From Bosea sp. 124 (lineage in GTDB: Bacteria; Pseudomonadota; Alphaproteobacteria; Rhizobiales; Beijerinckiaceae), in the NCBI RefSeq assembly GCF_003046175.1, contig NZ_PZZM01000001.1:4915001-4979000 (forward strand): DNA of 64,000 nucleotides, in the 5' to 3' direction. A model generated the notes under the pieces. It saw only the letters and a list, made by a program, of their open reading frames with translations. It was not told the DNA's origin and ran no database searches. Made by a program: the position numbers and the translations under genes. Below, one piece after another: positions 1-8,599 of the stretch; position 1 is the stretch's first letter, and each line of letters opens with the position of its first letter.

Positions 1-728
1 GCCCGCTCGCTGGCGAGGAAGGCGACAACATCGGCGAATTCCTGCGCCGTACCGTAGCGGCCGGCGGGGATCGTCGCCTGCGAGGCCTTGGCGGCCTGCT
101 CGGGCGTGGTGCCGGTACGATCGGCTGCCGCCTTGTCGAGCTGGTCGACCCGCTCGGTGTGGATGCGGCCCGGCAGCACGACATTGACCGTGACGCCCTG
201 GCCGGCGACTTCCGCAGCCAGCGTCTTCGACCAGCCGACCACGGCCGAACGGATGCCGTTCGACAGAGCAAGCCGCGGAATCGGCTGCTCGACGCCCGAG
301 GAGGCGATGGTGACGATGCGGCCGAAGCCGCGCTCGACCATGCCCGGCAGCATGCCCTGAGCGAGATGGAACAGGTTGGCGGCCATCGCCTCGAAATGCT
401 TGAGCCAGTCGTCGCGCCCGGCCTCGCGCGCCTCGGCCGGCGGCGGACCGCCCGAATTGCCGATCAGGATATCGATGCCGCCGGCATCCCTGAGCACGCC
501 GACGAGGGAATCAACCGAGGCAAGGTCGGAAAGATCGAGGCTCGCCGCGAAGATACGGCCGCGCACCTCCTCGGGGCACTGGCTGACCCAGGCATCGGTC
601 GCCGCGACGTTGCGGGCGGCGGCGATGACCGAGGCGCCTTCGCTGGCGAGCGTGCGAGCGATCGCCGCGCCAAGACCGCGGCTCGCGCCCAGCACCAGCG
701 CGCGCTTGTCGTGAAGGCCGAGATCCAT
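1..728 (-). CDS. SDR family oxidoreductase, C-terminus cut by window edge
   Basis: Rossmann-fold short-chain dehydrogenase/reductase, read from the ATG whose complement is at 726-728; the C-terminus runs off the window. The N-terminal dinucleotide-binding motif GASRGLG and the downstream NSGG (counterpart of NNAG) are visible. At the usual YxxxK position the sequence is instead LSNGIRS after TIASS, so the canonical catalytic Tyr and Lys appear to be replaced. Such an S...LSNxxR arrangement occurs in a subgroup annotated as 3-oxoacyl-ACP reductase-like, whose substrates are mostly unknown. It lies about 115 bases downstream of the ABC importer genes on the same strand and may be their last operon member. 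Confidence 0.85.
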   Translation of the reverse strand, partial: MDLGLHDKRALVLGASRGLGAAIARTLASEGASVIAAARNVAATDAWVSQCPEEVRGRIFAASLDLSDLASVDSLVGVLRDAGGIDILIGNSGGPPPAEAREAGRDDWLKHFEAMAANLFHLAQGMLPGMVERGFGRIVTIASSGVEQPIPRLALSNGIRSAVVGWSKTLAAEVAGQGVTVNVVLPGRIHTERVDQLDKAAADRTGTTPEQAAKASQATIPAGRYGTAQEFADVVAFLASER

Positions 729-842
729 GGTCTGCTCCGTCGGGTTGGCGCAGCAAGGTCGCGGCGCGTGGTCGACTTGCTGATAGCCGGTCGCTTCCGC
801 AGAGGGAATGGCTTGTGGCGCAGGGCAGGATTTGCAGCGATC

Positions 843-1856
843 TCAGGCCGCCGCGAGCGCCTGCTCGGCCAGGATGCAGCGCACCACCCGGCCCTCGCCG
901 AGCTGGACGACCGGCGGCAGGGCTGCCCGGCAGCGCTCCTGGGCAAATTTGCAGCGCGGAGCGAAGGAGCAGGAGGATGGCGGCTCGTTCAGGGCCGGCG
1001 GCGCGCCGGGGATCGCCTCCAGACGCTCGCCCTTCTTGGCGCCGTGCAGGTTCGCCGCGAGCAGGCCGCGCGTATAGGGGTGCTGCGGATCGCGAAGGAG
1101 TTCGCGCACGGTGCCGGTCTCGACGATCTGGCCGGCATACATCACCGCGAGCCGGTCCGAGACCTCGACCGCGACGCCGATGTCGTGGGTGACGAAAAGC
1201 ATGCCCATGTTGAGGTCGCGCTGGAGCTGGCGCAACAGCAGCAGGATCTGGATCTGCACGGTGGCGTCGAGCGCCGTCGTCGGCTCGTCGGCGAGCAGGA
1301 GCTTCGGCCGCGCCGCGAGCGCGAGCGCGATCATGGCGCGCTGGCGCATGCCGCCCGACATCTCATGCGGATACGCCTTGAGCCGGCGTGCCGGCGAGGG
1401 AATGCGGACGAGTTCGAGCAGTTCGAGCGCGCGCGCCATCGCCGCCTTATTCGAGAGCTTCTCGTGGCGGACGATCGCCTCGGCGATCTGCTCGCCGACC
1501 GTATAGACAGGGTCGAGCGCCAGCGCCGGGTCCTGGAAGATCATCGAGGTGACGGCGCCGCGGTAATCCGACAGGTCCTGCGGATTCAGCGCCAAGACGT
1601 CACGGCCATCGACCCGCACGCTGCCGCCGATATCGGTGCGGCTCTCGGGCAGAAGGCGCAGCAGCGTCTTCAGCGTGACGCTCTTGCCCGAGCCGGATTC
1701 GCCGAGGATGCCGAGGACCTTGCCCGGCTCCAGCGTCAGCGAGACGCCGTTGACGGCATGAACCGTCTGGGCGCCGCGAAAGCGCACCGTGAGATTCTCG
1801 ATGGCGACGAGGGGCGCCGTGCCCTGGGGCTTGCTCGTGACCTGGGGCTTGCTCAT
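843..1856 (-). CDS. peptide-type ABC importer ATPase, DppD/OppD-like
   Basis: First of two nucleotide-binding subunits of a dipeptide/oligopeptide/nickel-family (PepT) importer; it hydrolyses ATP on the cytoplasmic face of the membrane. Walker A GESGSGKS is at about residues 52-59, the signature MSGGMRQR near 166-173 and Walker B LLLADEPTTALDA near 187-199. The C-terminal Cys-containing segment (CSFAPRCKFAQERC) is the oligopeptide-transporter extension typical of this family. The start MSKPQV was chosen because its ATG overlaps the stop of the upstream ATPase gene by four bases (ATGA), indicating translational coupling. Length of 337 residues is normal. Confidence 0.93.
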   Translation of the reverse strand: MSKPQVTSKPQGTAPLVAIENLTVRFRGAQTVHAVNGVSLTLEPGKVLGILGESGSGKSVTLKTLLRLLPESRTDIGGSVRVDGRDVLALNPQDLSDYRGAVTSMIFQDPALALDPVYTVGEQIAEAIVRHEKLSNKAAMARALELLELVRIPSPARRLKAYPHEMSGGMRQRAMIALALAARPKLLLADEPTTALDATVQIQILLLLRQLQRDLNMGMLFVTHDIGVAVEVSDRLAVMYAGQIVETGTVRELLRDPQHPYTRGLLAANLHGAKKGERLEAIPGAPPALNEPPSSCSFAPRCKFAQERCRAALPPVVQLGEGRVVRCILAEQALAAA

Positions 1857-2881
1857 GCCGCATCCTCCAGGCGGGGCGCATGGCTGTGGCCGGAGCCCGC
1901 AACCTGCATGTGGCAGGCAACCTCGCGCGTGCCACCGCCCGTTGTCGCCAGCACGGGCTTGGTCTTCGCGCAAACGGTCTGGGCGTGCGGGCAGCGCGGA
2001 TGGAAGCGGCAGCCCTCGGGCGGGTTGATCGGGTTGGGCGGGTCGCCGGCGAGCGGCGCCTCCATCGTCCGGTTGTCCGGGTCCATCGACGGCATCGCCG
2101 AGAGCAGCGCGCGGGTATAGGGGTGGCGCGGATCGTCGTAGAGTTCCTCGACCGGGCCGATCTCCACCACCTCGCCGAGATACATCACCATGACGCGGTC
2201 GCTGATGAAGCGGACGACGTTGAGGTCGTGCGAAATGAAGATATAGGTCAGGCCGAACTCCTCGCGCAGATCGGCGAGCAGGTTCAAGACCTGCGCCTCC
2301 ACCGACTTGTCGAGTGCCGAGACCGCCTCGTCGAGGATGACGAGGCGCGGGCCCAAAGCGAGCGCGCGCGCGATGTTGACGCGCTGGCGCTGACCGCCGG
2401 AGAGTTCGTGGGGATAGCGCGCGGCGAAGCGGGCCGGATCGAGCCCGACGCGCTGGAGCAGGTCGCGCGCCTTCAGGATGGCAGCCGCCTTGGGGACACC
2501 GTGGACGGTCGGGCCGAAGGCGACCGAATCCTCGATGGTGAGACGCGGGTTGAGCGAGGCGTATGAATCCTGGAAGACCATCTGCGCCTGGCGGCGATAC
2601 TCCTTCAGCGTCAGGGCCGAACCGCCGACGATCTCGCCGTCGAACAGCATCTCGCCCTTGTCCTGCGGGATGAGCTGCATGACGACGCGGGCGGTCGTCG
2701 ACTTGCCGCAGCCGGATTCGCCGACGACGCCGAGCGTCTCGCCCTTCATCACCGCGAAGTCGACGCCGTCCACGGCGCGCACCACCGCGCCGCCACCGAG
2801 CGGGAAATGCTTGGTCAGGGTCTTTGCCTGCAGCAGCGGCGTGCCCGGGCCGCCACGGTCGGAATGGGTTTCCAGCATCAT
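1853..2881 (-). CDS. peptide-type ABC importer ATPase, DppF/OppF-like
   Basis: Second nucleotide-binding subunit of the same importer, 342 residues. Walker A GESGCGKS is at about 54-61, followed by the Q-loop, signature LSGGQRQR and Walker B LVILDEAVSALD. It ends in the oligopeptide-transporter C-terminal region with the CRFHPRCPHAQTVC cysteine cluster. The start is the first of two adjacent ATG codons two bases after the stop of the permease gene 2884-3777; a longer reading into that gene is an artefact. DppD and DppF type subunits form a heterodimer beneath the two permeases. Confidence 0.93.
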   Translation of the reverse strand: MMLETHSDRGGPGTPLLQAKTLTKHFPLGGGAVVRAVDGVDFAVMKGETLGVVGESGCGKSTTARVVMQLIPQDKGEMLFDGEIVGGSALTLKEYRRQAQMVFQDSYASLNPRLTIEDSVAFGPTVHGVPKAAAILKARDLLQRVGLDPARFAARYPHELSGGQRQRVNIARALALGPRLVILDEAVSALDKSVEAQVLNLLADLREEFGLTYIFISHDLNVVRFISDRVMVMYLGEVVEIGPVEELYDDPRHPYTRALLSAMPSMDPDNRTMEAPLAGDPPNPINPPEGCRFHPRCPHAQTVCAKTKPVLATTGGGTREVACHMQVAGSGHSHAPRLEDAA

Positions 2882-2883
2882 GG

Positions 2884-3777
2884 TCAGCCCTTCACGTCCA
2901 TCGCCGAACGCAGACCGTCGGAGAGCAGGTTGAACGAGATCGAGGTGATGAAGATCGCCGCGCCCGGCAGCGCCGCGACCCAGGGCTGCACATAGATCGC
3001 GGTGCGCAGCGTGTTCAGCATCAGGCCCCATTCCGGCGTCGGCGGCTTGGTGCCCAGGCCCAGGAAGGAGAGGCCAGAGGCCAGGATCATCGAGACCGAG
3101 ATCAGGCTGGTCGCGTAGACGAAGATCGGCCCGAGCACATTGCCGAGGACATGGACGCGGATGATCGTCAGGGCATTGGCGCCGCTGGCGCGGGCCGCCT
3201 CGACATAGTCCATGCCGCGCACCTGCGTCGTCACGCTTTCGGCGATGCGCGCGATCGGCGGGATGAAGACGATGGTCAGCGAGAGCAGCGAGTTGGCGAT
3301 GCCGGCCCCCATCGCGCCTGACAGCGCGATCGCCAGCAGGACCGAGGGGAAGGCGTAGAACACGTCGACCGTGCGCATGGTGATGGTGTTGAACTTGCCA
3401 CCGAAGAAGCCGGCGGCGACCCCGATGACAGAGCCGACCATAAAGGCGATGAACACCGGCACCACGCCCATGAAGAGCGAGAGGCGCGCGCCGAAAATCA
3501 GGCGCGAAAGCATGTCGCGGCCGAGCTCGTCGGCGCCCAGCGGATAGCCCGGCGTGCCGATCGGGCGCAGGCGGCGCAGCATCGAGGAGCGGGTCGGGTC
3601 GGCGGGGGCGATGTAGTCGGCGAAGACCGCCATCAGGATGATCGCCAGCACGACGAGACCGGCGCAGACCGCGACCTTGTCCTTCCTGAAGCGTTTGAAG
3701 ACGCCGGCCCAGTAGCCCGGCGACTTCGCCAGCGGCGGCACGACGAGGGGCGCCGAAGCTTCCGTGATCGCGGCCAT
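2884..3777 (-). CDS. ABC importer permease, DppC-like
   Basis: Inner-membrane permease of the peptide/nickel importer family, 297 residues. It has an N-terminal cytoplasmic segment, one hydrophobic helix (VCAGLVVLAIILMAVFADYI), the family motif ADPTRSS...HPLGADELGRDMLSRL region as LGADELGRDMLSRLIFG, and the BPD_transp_1 domain with the EAA loop (EAARASGANALTIIRVHVLGN). It pairs with the DppB-type permease whose stop lies one base upstream. The substrate cannot be told from the permease; the family carries peptides, opines, nickel and glutathione. Confidence 0.92.
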   Translation of the reverse strand: MAAITEASAPLVVPPLAKSPGYWAGVFKRFRKDKVAVCAGLVVLAIILMAVFADYIAPADPTRSSMLRRLRPIGTPGYPLGADELGRDMLSRLIFGARLSLFMGVVPVFIAFMVGSVIGVAAGFFGGKFNTITMRTVDVFYAFPSVLLAIALSGAMGAGIANSLLSLTIVFIPPIARIAESVTTQVRGMDYVEAARASGANALTIIRVHVLGNVLGPIFVYATSLISVSMILASGLSFLGLGTKPPTPEWGLMLNTLRTAIYVQPWVAALPGAAIFITSISFNLLSDGLRSAMDVKG

Positions 3778-3778
3778 C

Positions 3779-4732
3779 TCAGCGCCTCCTGACGCGGGGG
3801 TCGAGCAGACCCTGCAGGATGTCGACGAGCAGGTTCAGGCCCACGAAGAACATCGCCAGCACGAGGATCGTGCCCTGCAGCAGTGGAAGGTCACGCTGGA
3901 AGATCGCGTTTCCGAGCAGGAAGCCGGTGCCTGGCCAGGAAAATACCGTCTCGATCAGGATCGAGCCGCCGAGCAGATAGCCGAGCTGGAGGCCCATCAC
4001 GGCGAGAGCCGTCGGAGCAGCATTCTTCACGACATGCCTGAACACGCCGAAATCCATCAGCCCCTTGGCCCGCAGCGCCGGCACGAATTCCTGGTTGAGG
4101 ATGTCGGCGACAAGCGCGCGCACGGTGCGAGCGATGATGCCCATCGGGATCACCGACATCGTGATCGCGGGCAGGATCATGTAGCTGACATGCTCCCAGT
4201 TCCAGATCCAGGCGGCCGAGCCGCCCGGCCCCGCGCCACCCGGCGGCAGCCAGCCGAGCTGCACCGAGAACACGATCACCATCACCATGCCGAGCCAGTA
4301 ATGCGGCACGGAGACGCCGAGCACGGCCAGCATGGAGGCGAACTTGTCGAGGAACGAGCCGCGGAAATAACCGGCTACGAAGCCGAAGAACGAGCCGAGT
4401 AGGAAGCCGATGACGGTTGCCAGGATCGCGATCAGCAGGGTGTTGGCGACGGCCCGCCAGACCTCGGCCGCAACGGGGCGTCCCGTCGCGATCGAGGTGC
4501 CGAGATCGCCCTGCAACGCCTTGATCAGCCAAAGCCCAAATTGCACCGGCAGCGGCCTGTCGAAGCCGTAAATTTTGCGCAGTTCGTCCTGCATCGCCTG
4601 CGAGGCATCCGGCGGCAGCACAGAGGTCAGCGGATCGCCCGGGGCGATATGCACCAGCAGGAAACAGAACAGGCTGACGCCGAAGGCCACCGGCAGGACG
4701 TAGAGGATGCGCTTGGCGAGATAGCTCAGCAT
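3779..4732 (-). CDS. ABC importer permease, DppB-like
   Basis: Inner-membrane permease, 317 residues, beginning with the conserved MLSYLAKRILYVLPV helix and the motif HIAPGDPLTSVLP (family PGDPxxxxLG). The central BPD_transp_1 domain holds the EAA-like loop (RAKGLMDFGVFRHVVKNAAP) that docks onto the ATPases, and the C-terminus LLDILQGLLDPRVRRR type ending is standard for DppB. It is the first permease after the solute-binding protein gene, separated from it by about 210 bases that hold an intergenic palindromic repeat. Confidence 0.92.
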   Translation of the reverse strand: MLSYLAKRILYVLPVAFGVSLFCFLLVHIAPGDPLTSVLPPDASQAMQDELRKIYGFDRPLPVQFGLWLIKALQGDLGTSIATGRPVAAEVWRAVANTLLIAILATVIGFLLGSFFGFVAGYFRGSFLDKFASMLAVLGVSVPHYWLGMVMVIVFSVQLGWLPPGGAGPGGSAAWIWNWEHVSYMILPAITMSVIPMGIIARTVRALVADILNQEFVPALRAKGLMDFGVFRHVVKNAAPTALAVMGLQLGYLLGGSILIETVFSWPGTGFLLGNAIFQRDLPLLQGTILVLAMFFVGLNLLVDILQGLLDPRVRRR

Positions 4733-4762
4733 GGGCGCCTCGTCGGACGCGCCGTGACGCGT

Positions 4763-4893
4763 ACCCTTCCCCCCGCTTGCGGTGGGGAAGGGCTAGGGAT
4801 GAGGGGCCGGAAAGCCAGAGCCTTGTCCTTGAAGGTCGAGCCAAGCGGCGCTGCCCCCCACCCTAACCCTCCCCACAGCAAGCGGGGGGAGGG
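4763..4893. repeat. intergenic palindromic repeat pair (REP/BIME-like)
   Basis: Two arms in opposite orientation, about 4763-4808 and 4853-4893, are imperfect reverse complements (arm 1 begins CCCTTCCCCCCGCTTGCGG; arm 2 ends AAGCGGGGGGAGGG). Each arm also folds on itself, for example CCTTCCCC with GGGGAAGG. This is the arrangement of mosaic REP elements common between genes in Rhizobiales. It sits inside an operon, between a solute-binding protein gene and the DppB-type permease, where it could stabilise or attenuate the transcript. Confidence 0.8.
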
Positions 4894-4943
4894 AAACCCG
4901 GCGGCGCCCGTCGTCGGATGCGGTGCACAGGCCAAAGACAACC

Positions 4944-6542
4944 TCACTTCGCCATCGTGATCGGCGAGAAGTCCTGGAACCAGTTTTGCGCCTGGACGAA
5001 GCCCTTCACCTTGGGGCTGAGCGCACGCGGGTTGACGTCGTGCGTCACCATCAGGAACAGCGCCTCGTCGACATATTTCTCGTGGACCTTCTGCAGCACC
5101 TTGGTCTGCTCTGCGGGATCGAAGGTGTTGCGGATCTGGTCGAAGAGCTTGTCCATCTCCGGATCGCAATACATGCCCCAGTTCGTGCCGGCCGGCGGAA
5201 CGAGGTTGCACTGCAGGTGGCGGACGAAGCCGGTGAAGGGGTCCTGGATGAAGTAGGTGTAGTTCATGCCCGTCGCCTTGCGCGACGATTCATGGTTGGC
5301 GCCGGCCCGCCAGATGTTGATCAGCGTGTTCCACTCGACAACCTCGAACTCGATCTTGATGCCGACCTCGGCGAGGTTCTGCTGGACGAACTCGTTCATC
5401 GGCAGCGGCTGCATCTGGCCCGAGCCCGACGGCGCGATCAGGATCTTGGTGGTCACCGGCTTGGCGGGCGAGAAGCCGGCCTCGGCGAGGAGCTTCTTGG
5501 CCTCGGCCTGATCGAGCTTGAGCTTGAATGTCGGGTTGCCGAACCACTGGTGGCCGGGTGGGTAGAAGCCCTCGGCCGGGATCATCATGCCGCCGAGCAG
5601 CTCCTTCAGCCCCTGCCGGTCGACGGCGAGGTTGGCGGCCTTGCGGACGCGGATGTCGTTCCAGGGCGAGCCCTCGGCGCGCGAGAGATGCCAGGTCCAG
5701 TTGTGCGGATAGGCGTTGGTGATGATCTGGAAGCCGGCGCTCTTCAGCGAGGGCACGAGATCGGGCGACGGCGCCTCGATCCAGTCGACCTGCCCTGCCC
5801 TGAGCGCCGCGGCACGGGCATTGGCCTCCGGCAGCGGCAGCAGCACCATCTTGTCGAGCTTGGGCACGCGCGCCTTGTCCCAGTAACCGGGGAAGGGCGA
5901 GAGTTCGGCGCGCTCGCGCGGCTGGAAGGCGGTGAGCTGCCAGGGGCCGGTGCCGGACGGGGTCTTGGCAAAAGCCTCCCAGCTCTTGCCGAGCTTCTCC
6001 CACTGCGCCGGGGACGACATCATCACCCAGGCGATCTGGTAGGGCAGCGTCGCGTCGGGCGCCTTGGTGGTGATTTCGACCTTGTACTTGTCGACGACCT
6101 TGTAGGCCGCGACCGCCGGGATGCGCGAGCGGCCCTGTGCCGCCTGGCGCTGGTCGAATTGCGGCGCGTCGTTCTTCAGGAGCTTGTCGAGGTTCCAGAC
6201 CACGGCATCAGCGGTAAACTCCGAGCCATCATGGAACTTGACGCCCTCGCGCAGGACGAAGGTCCATTTGTTCTTGTCCGTGGCATCGACCGCCCAGCTC
6301 GTGGCGAGGCCCGGCGTCAGGTCGGAGGCCTTGTCGGCCTTGCTCAGGTCCCAGTTGATGAGGCCGTCATAGACCGTATAGCCCATGAAACGCATGCCCT
6401 CGCCGCCCTGGTCGGTCTGGCCGGTGGTCAGCGGGATGTCGGAGGCGGTCATGCCGATGCGCAGCGTGCCCTGGGCATGCGCCGAGGCCGCGAACAGGGA
6501 GATGCCGGCGGCGAGCGACAGGGCTAAGACGGAACGGATCAT
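4944..6542 (-). CDS. ABC importer solute-binding protein (SBP_bac_5), copy 1
   Basis: Periplasmic binding protein of the peptide/nickel/opine class, 532 residues. A signal peptide ends at AHAQG (about residue 23), followed by the family 5 extracellular binding domain: the conserved WTFVLREGVKFHDGSEFTA segment and the GTGPW and WIEAPSPDL motifs are present. It is a paralogue of the protein encoded at 6739-8391, sharing LRIGMTA-DIP, QTDQG/QPDQG, the PLPEANAR motif and GSGQMQPLPMNEF. The DppB permease follows about 210 bases downstream. Ligand unknown. Confidence 0.92.
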   Translation of the reverse strand: MIRSVLALSLAAGISLFAASAHAQGTLRIGMTASDIPLTTGQTDQGGEGMRFMGYTVYDGLINWDLSKADKASDLTPGLATSWAVDATDKNKWTFVLREGVKFHDGSEFTADAVVWNLDKLLKNDAPQFDQRQAAQGRSRIPAVAAYKVVDKYKVEITTKAPDATLPYQIAWVMMSSPAQWEKLGKSWEAFAKTPSGTGPWQLTAFQPRERAELSPFPGYWDKARVPKLDKMVLLPLPEANARAAALRAGQVDWIEAPSPDLVPSLKSAGFQIITNAYPHNWTWHLSRAEGSPWNDIRVRKAANLAVDRQGLKELLGGMMIPAEGFYPPGHQWFGNPTFKLKLDQAEAKKLLAEAGFSPAKPVTTKILIAPSGSGQMQPLPMNEFVQQNLAEVGIKIEFEVVEWNTLINIWRAGANHESSRKATGMNYTYFIQDPFTGFVRHLQCNLVPPAGTNWGMYCDPEMDKLFDQIRNTFDPAEQTKVLQKVHEKYVDEALFLMVTHDVNPRALSPKVKGFVQAQNWFQDFSPITMAK

Positions 6543-6612
6543 CGGGGAACTCCGAATTGGACGGTTTCAAAGCTGGCTTCGCAAGGGCTGTGCCAGCGGG
6601 CAGGCGTCCCCG

Positions 6613-6709
6613 CCGTCATGCCCGGGCTTTGTCCCGAGCATCCACGTCCTGAACACCGCACTCGACCAGTGAAGACGTGGATGGCCGGGACAAGCCCAAG
6701 CATGACGGA
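6613..6709. repeat. long imperfect palindrome, dispersed Rhizobiales-type repeat
   Basis: Arms at 6613-6650 and 6673-6709 are near-perfect inverted repeats with a 22-base loop. The arm sequence (CCGTCATGCCCGGGCTTTGT, then CCCGAGCATCCACGTC) matches the kind of dispersed intergenic repeat I know from Bradyrhizobium and relatives. It lies between the two solute-binding protein genes, different in sequence from the repeat at 4763-4893, so each junction of this operon carries its own hairpin element. Confidence 0.85.
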
Positions 6710-6738
6710 GGTGGCTGTTCAGTCGGAAGCTGGGCCCG

Positions 6739-8391
6739 TCACTCCATCGACATCGGGGCCAGATCGATGAACCAGCTCTTAGGCTGGACCACGCCCTTGA
6801 CCTTGGTGCTCATGGCGCGGGGACCGACGTCATGGGCCACCCAGACGAAGGGCGCTTCCTCGACGATCCGGGCATGGAGCTTGGCGAGCGCGGCGTCGCG
6901 GGCCGCCCCCTCGAAGGTGGTGCGGGCGTCGGCAATCAGCTTGTCGAACTCGTCATTGCCGAAATAGCCCCAGTTGTTGGAGACCGGCGGGAACGCCTTG
7001 GTCGAGGTGAAGCGCACCATCGCGAAGAACGGATCCATCGCCGCAAAGGTGACGTTGGTGGCATTGGCGCCGCGGGCATTGGCGTGCTTGGCGCCTTCGC
7101 GCCAGTTGGTGAAGACGGCGTTCCATTCGCCGACCTCGAGCGCGACGTCGAAGAAGCAGTCCTTCAGCGCCTGCTGCATGAACTCGTTCATCGGCAAGGG
7201 CTGCATCTGGCCGGAGCCCGAGGCCGAGGTCAGCACCTTGACCTTCGCCGGCTTGGAAGCGGAATAGCCGGCTTCGGTCATCAGCTTCCTGGCGGCGTCG
7301 AGATCGTATTTGATGTCGAATTTCGGATTGCCCCACCAGGGGTGGCCGGGGGGCACCGTGCCCTTCGGAATCTCCATCAGCCCGCCGAGCAGCGTCTTCA
7401 GCTCCTCGCGGTTGACGCAGAGATTGGCGGCGTGGCGGACCTTCCGGTCGATCCAGGGCGAGCCCTCGACGAAGGAGAGTTGCCACGGCCAGACATGCGG
7501 CTGGGCATTGGTATAGACGGTGAAGCCACGCTGCTTGATCTGCGGCACGGCATCCGGCGAGGGCGACTCGATCCAGTCGACCTGCCCCGACAGGAGGGCC
7601 GCGGTGCGGGCATTGGCTTCAGGCAGCGGCAGCAGCACGACGCGGTCGATCTTGGGCACGCGCCTGGGGTCCCAATAGGCCTTGTTGGCGACCATCTCGA
7701 AGCGCTCGCGCGGCGAGAGCTTGACGCCCTTGAACGGGCCGGTGCCGGACGGGTCGCCCGAGAAGGCCGTCCAGGCCTGCTTGGCGCGCTCGGCCGGGTC
7801 GGTGACGGACGCCGGGACCGCCGCGAGCTTGGCGGCCCAATGCGCCGGCGAGACGATGAACAGGTTTGTCAGGTTGATCGGCAGGAAGGCGTCGGGTTCG
7901 GTCGTGATCAGCTCAACCGTCATCGGGTCGACCGCCCTGGCGCTCTTCAGCGTCGGCATGCGCGAGACGGTGACGCCGATCTGGTCGGGCGCGAAATGGG
8001 CGGCTTCCTTGTTCAGGACCTTGTCGACATTCCAGACGACGGCCGCGGCGTCGAAGGCCGAACCGTCCTGGAACTTGACGCCCGGACGCAGCTTGAAGGT
8101 CCATTTGGTCTTGTCGGTGGCATCGACCGCCCATTCGGTGGCGAGGCCGGGAATGACGACGCTCGCCTTCTCCGCCGAGGAGAGGTCCCAATGGGTCAGC
8201 GCGTCGAACATCGGGATTCCGGTGAAGCGGTTACCCTCGAAGCCCTGGTCCGGCTGGCCATGGGTGCGCGGAATATCCGCCGCCGTCATGCCGATGCGCA
8301 GGACCTTCTCCTGGGCGAGCGCGGCGGTTGCCAGCGCCGTCGAAAGACCCAGACCGAGAAGGACGGAGCGGGTGAAATGGGATGCAGACAC
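6739..8391 (-). CDS. ABC importer solute-binding protein (SBP_bac_5), copy 2
   Basis: Second periplasmic binding protein of the peptide/opine class, 550 residues from a GTG start. The GTG was chosen because an AGGGGAG ribosome site lies about seven bases upstream and it opens directly into a signal peptide (SASHFTRSVLLGLGLS, cleavage near ALAQE). Upstream in-frame codons would add an implausible leader. The protein is a clear paralogue of copy 1. Having two binding proteins next to one set of permeases and ATPases suggests a shared translocator with widened ligand range; it is the first gene of the operon. Confidence 0.9.
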   Translation of the reverse strand: MSASHFTRSVLLGLGLSTALATAALAQEKVLRIGMTAADIPRTHGQPDQGFEGNRFTGIPMFDALTHWDLSSAEKASVVIPGLATEWAVDATDKTKWTFKLRPGVKFQDGSAFDAAAVVWNVDKVLNKEAAHFAPDQIGVTVSRMPTLKSARAVDPMTVELITTEPDAFLPINLTNLFIVSPAHWAAKLAAVPASVTDPAERAKQAWTAFSGDPSGTGPFKGVKLSPRERFEMVANKAYWDPRRVPKIDRVVLLPLPEANARTAALLSGQVDWIESPSPDAVPQIKQRGFTVYTNAQPHVWPWQLSFVEGSPWIDRKVRHAANLCVNREELKTLLGGLMEIPKGTVPPGHPWWGNPKFDIKYDLDAARKLMTEAGYSASKPAKVKVLTSASGSGQMQPLPMNEFMQQALKDCFFDVALEVGEWNAVFTNWREGAKHANARGANATNVTFAAMDPFFAMVRFTSTKAFPPVSNNWGYFGNDEFDKLIADARTTFEGAARDAALAKLHARIVEEAPFVWVAHDVGPRAMSTKVKGVVQPKSWFIDLAPMSME

Positions 8392-8599
8392 GGTTTTTCT
8401 CCCCTGTGATTGGCCGTCAGCTCCTGCGAGCTGCGGCAAGGGAAGGTTAGCAACGGCCATGCCAGACGAAGGTCGTACGACTAGCACTTTCGGATAAGCG
8501 GGCCGCGCTCCGCCCAACAGATGATCATCCAACACGACAGGTATGCGCGCAGGAATTTTATGCTCACTATTTAGGCGAATTGACTGAATCGGCGGCAGA

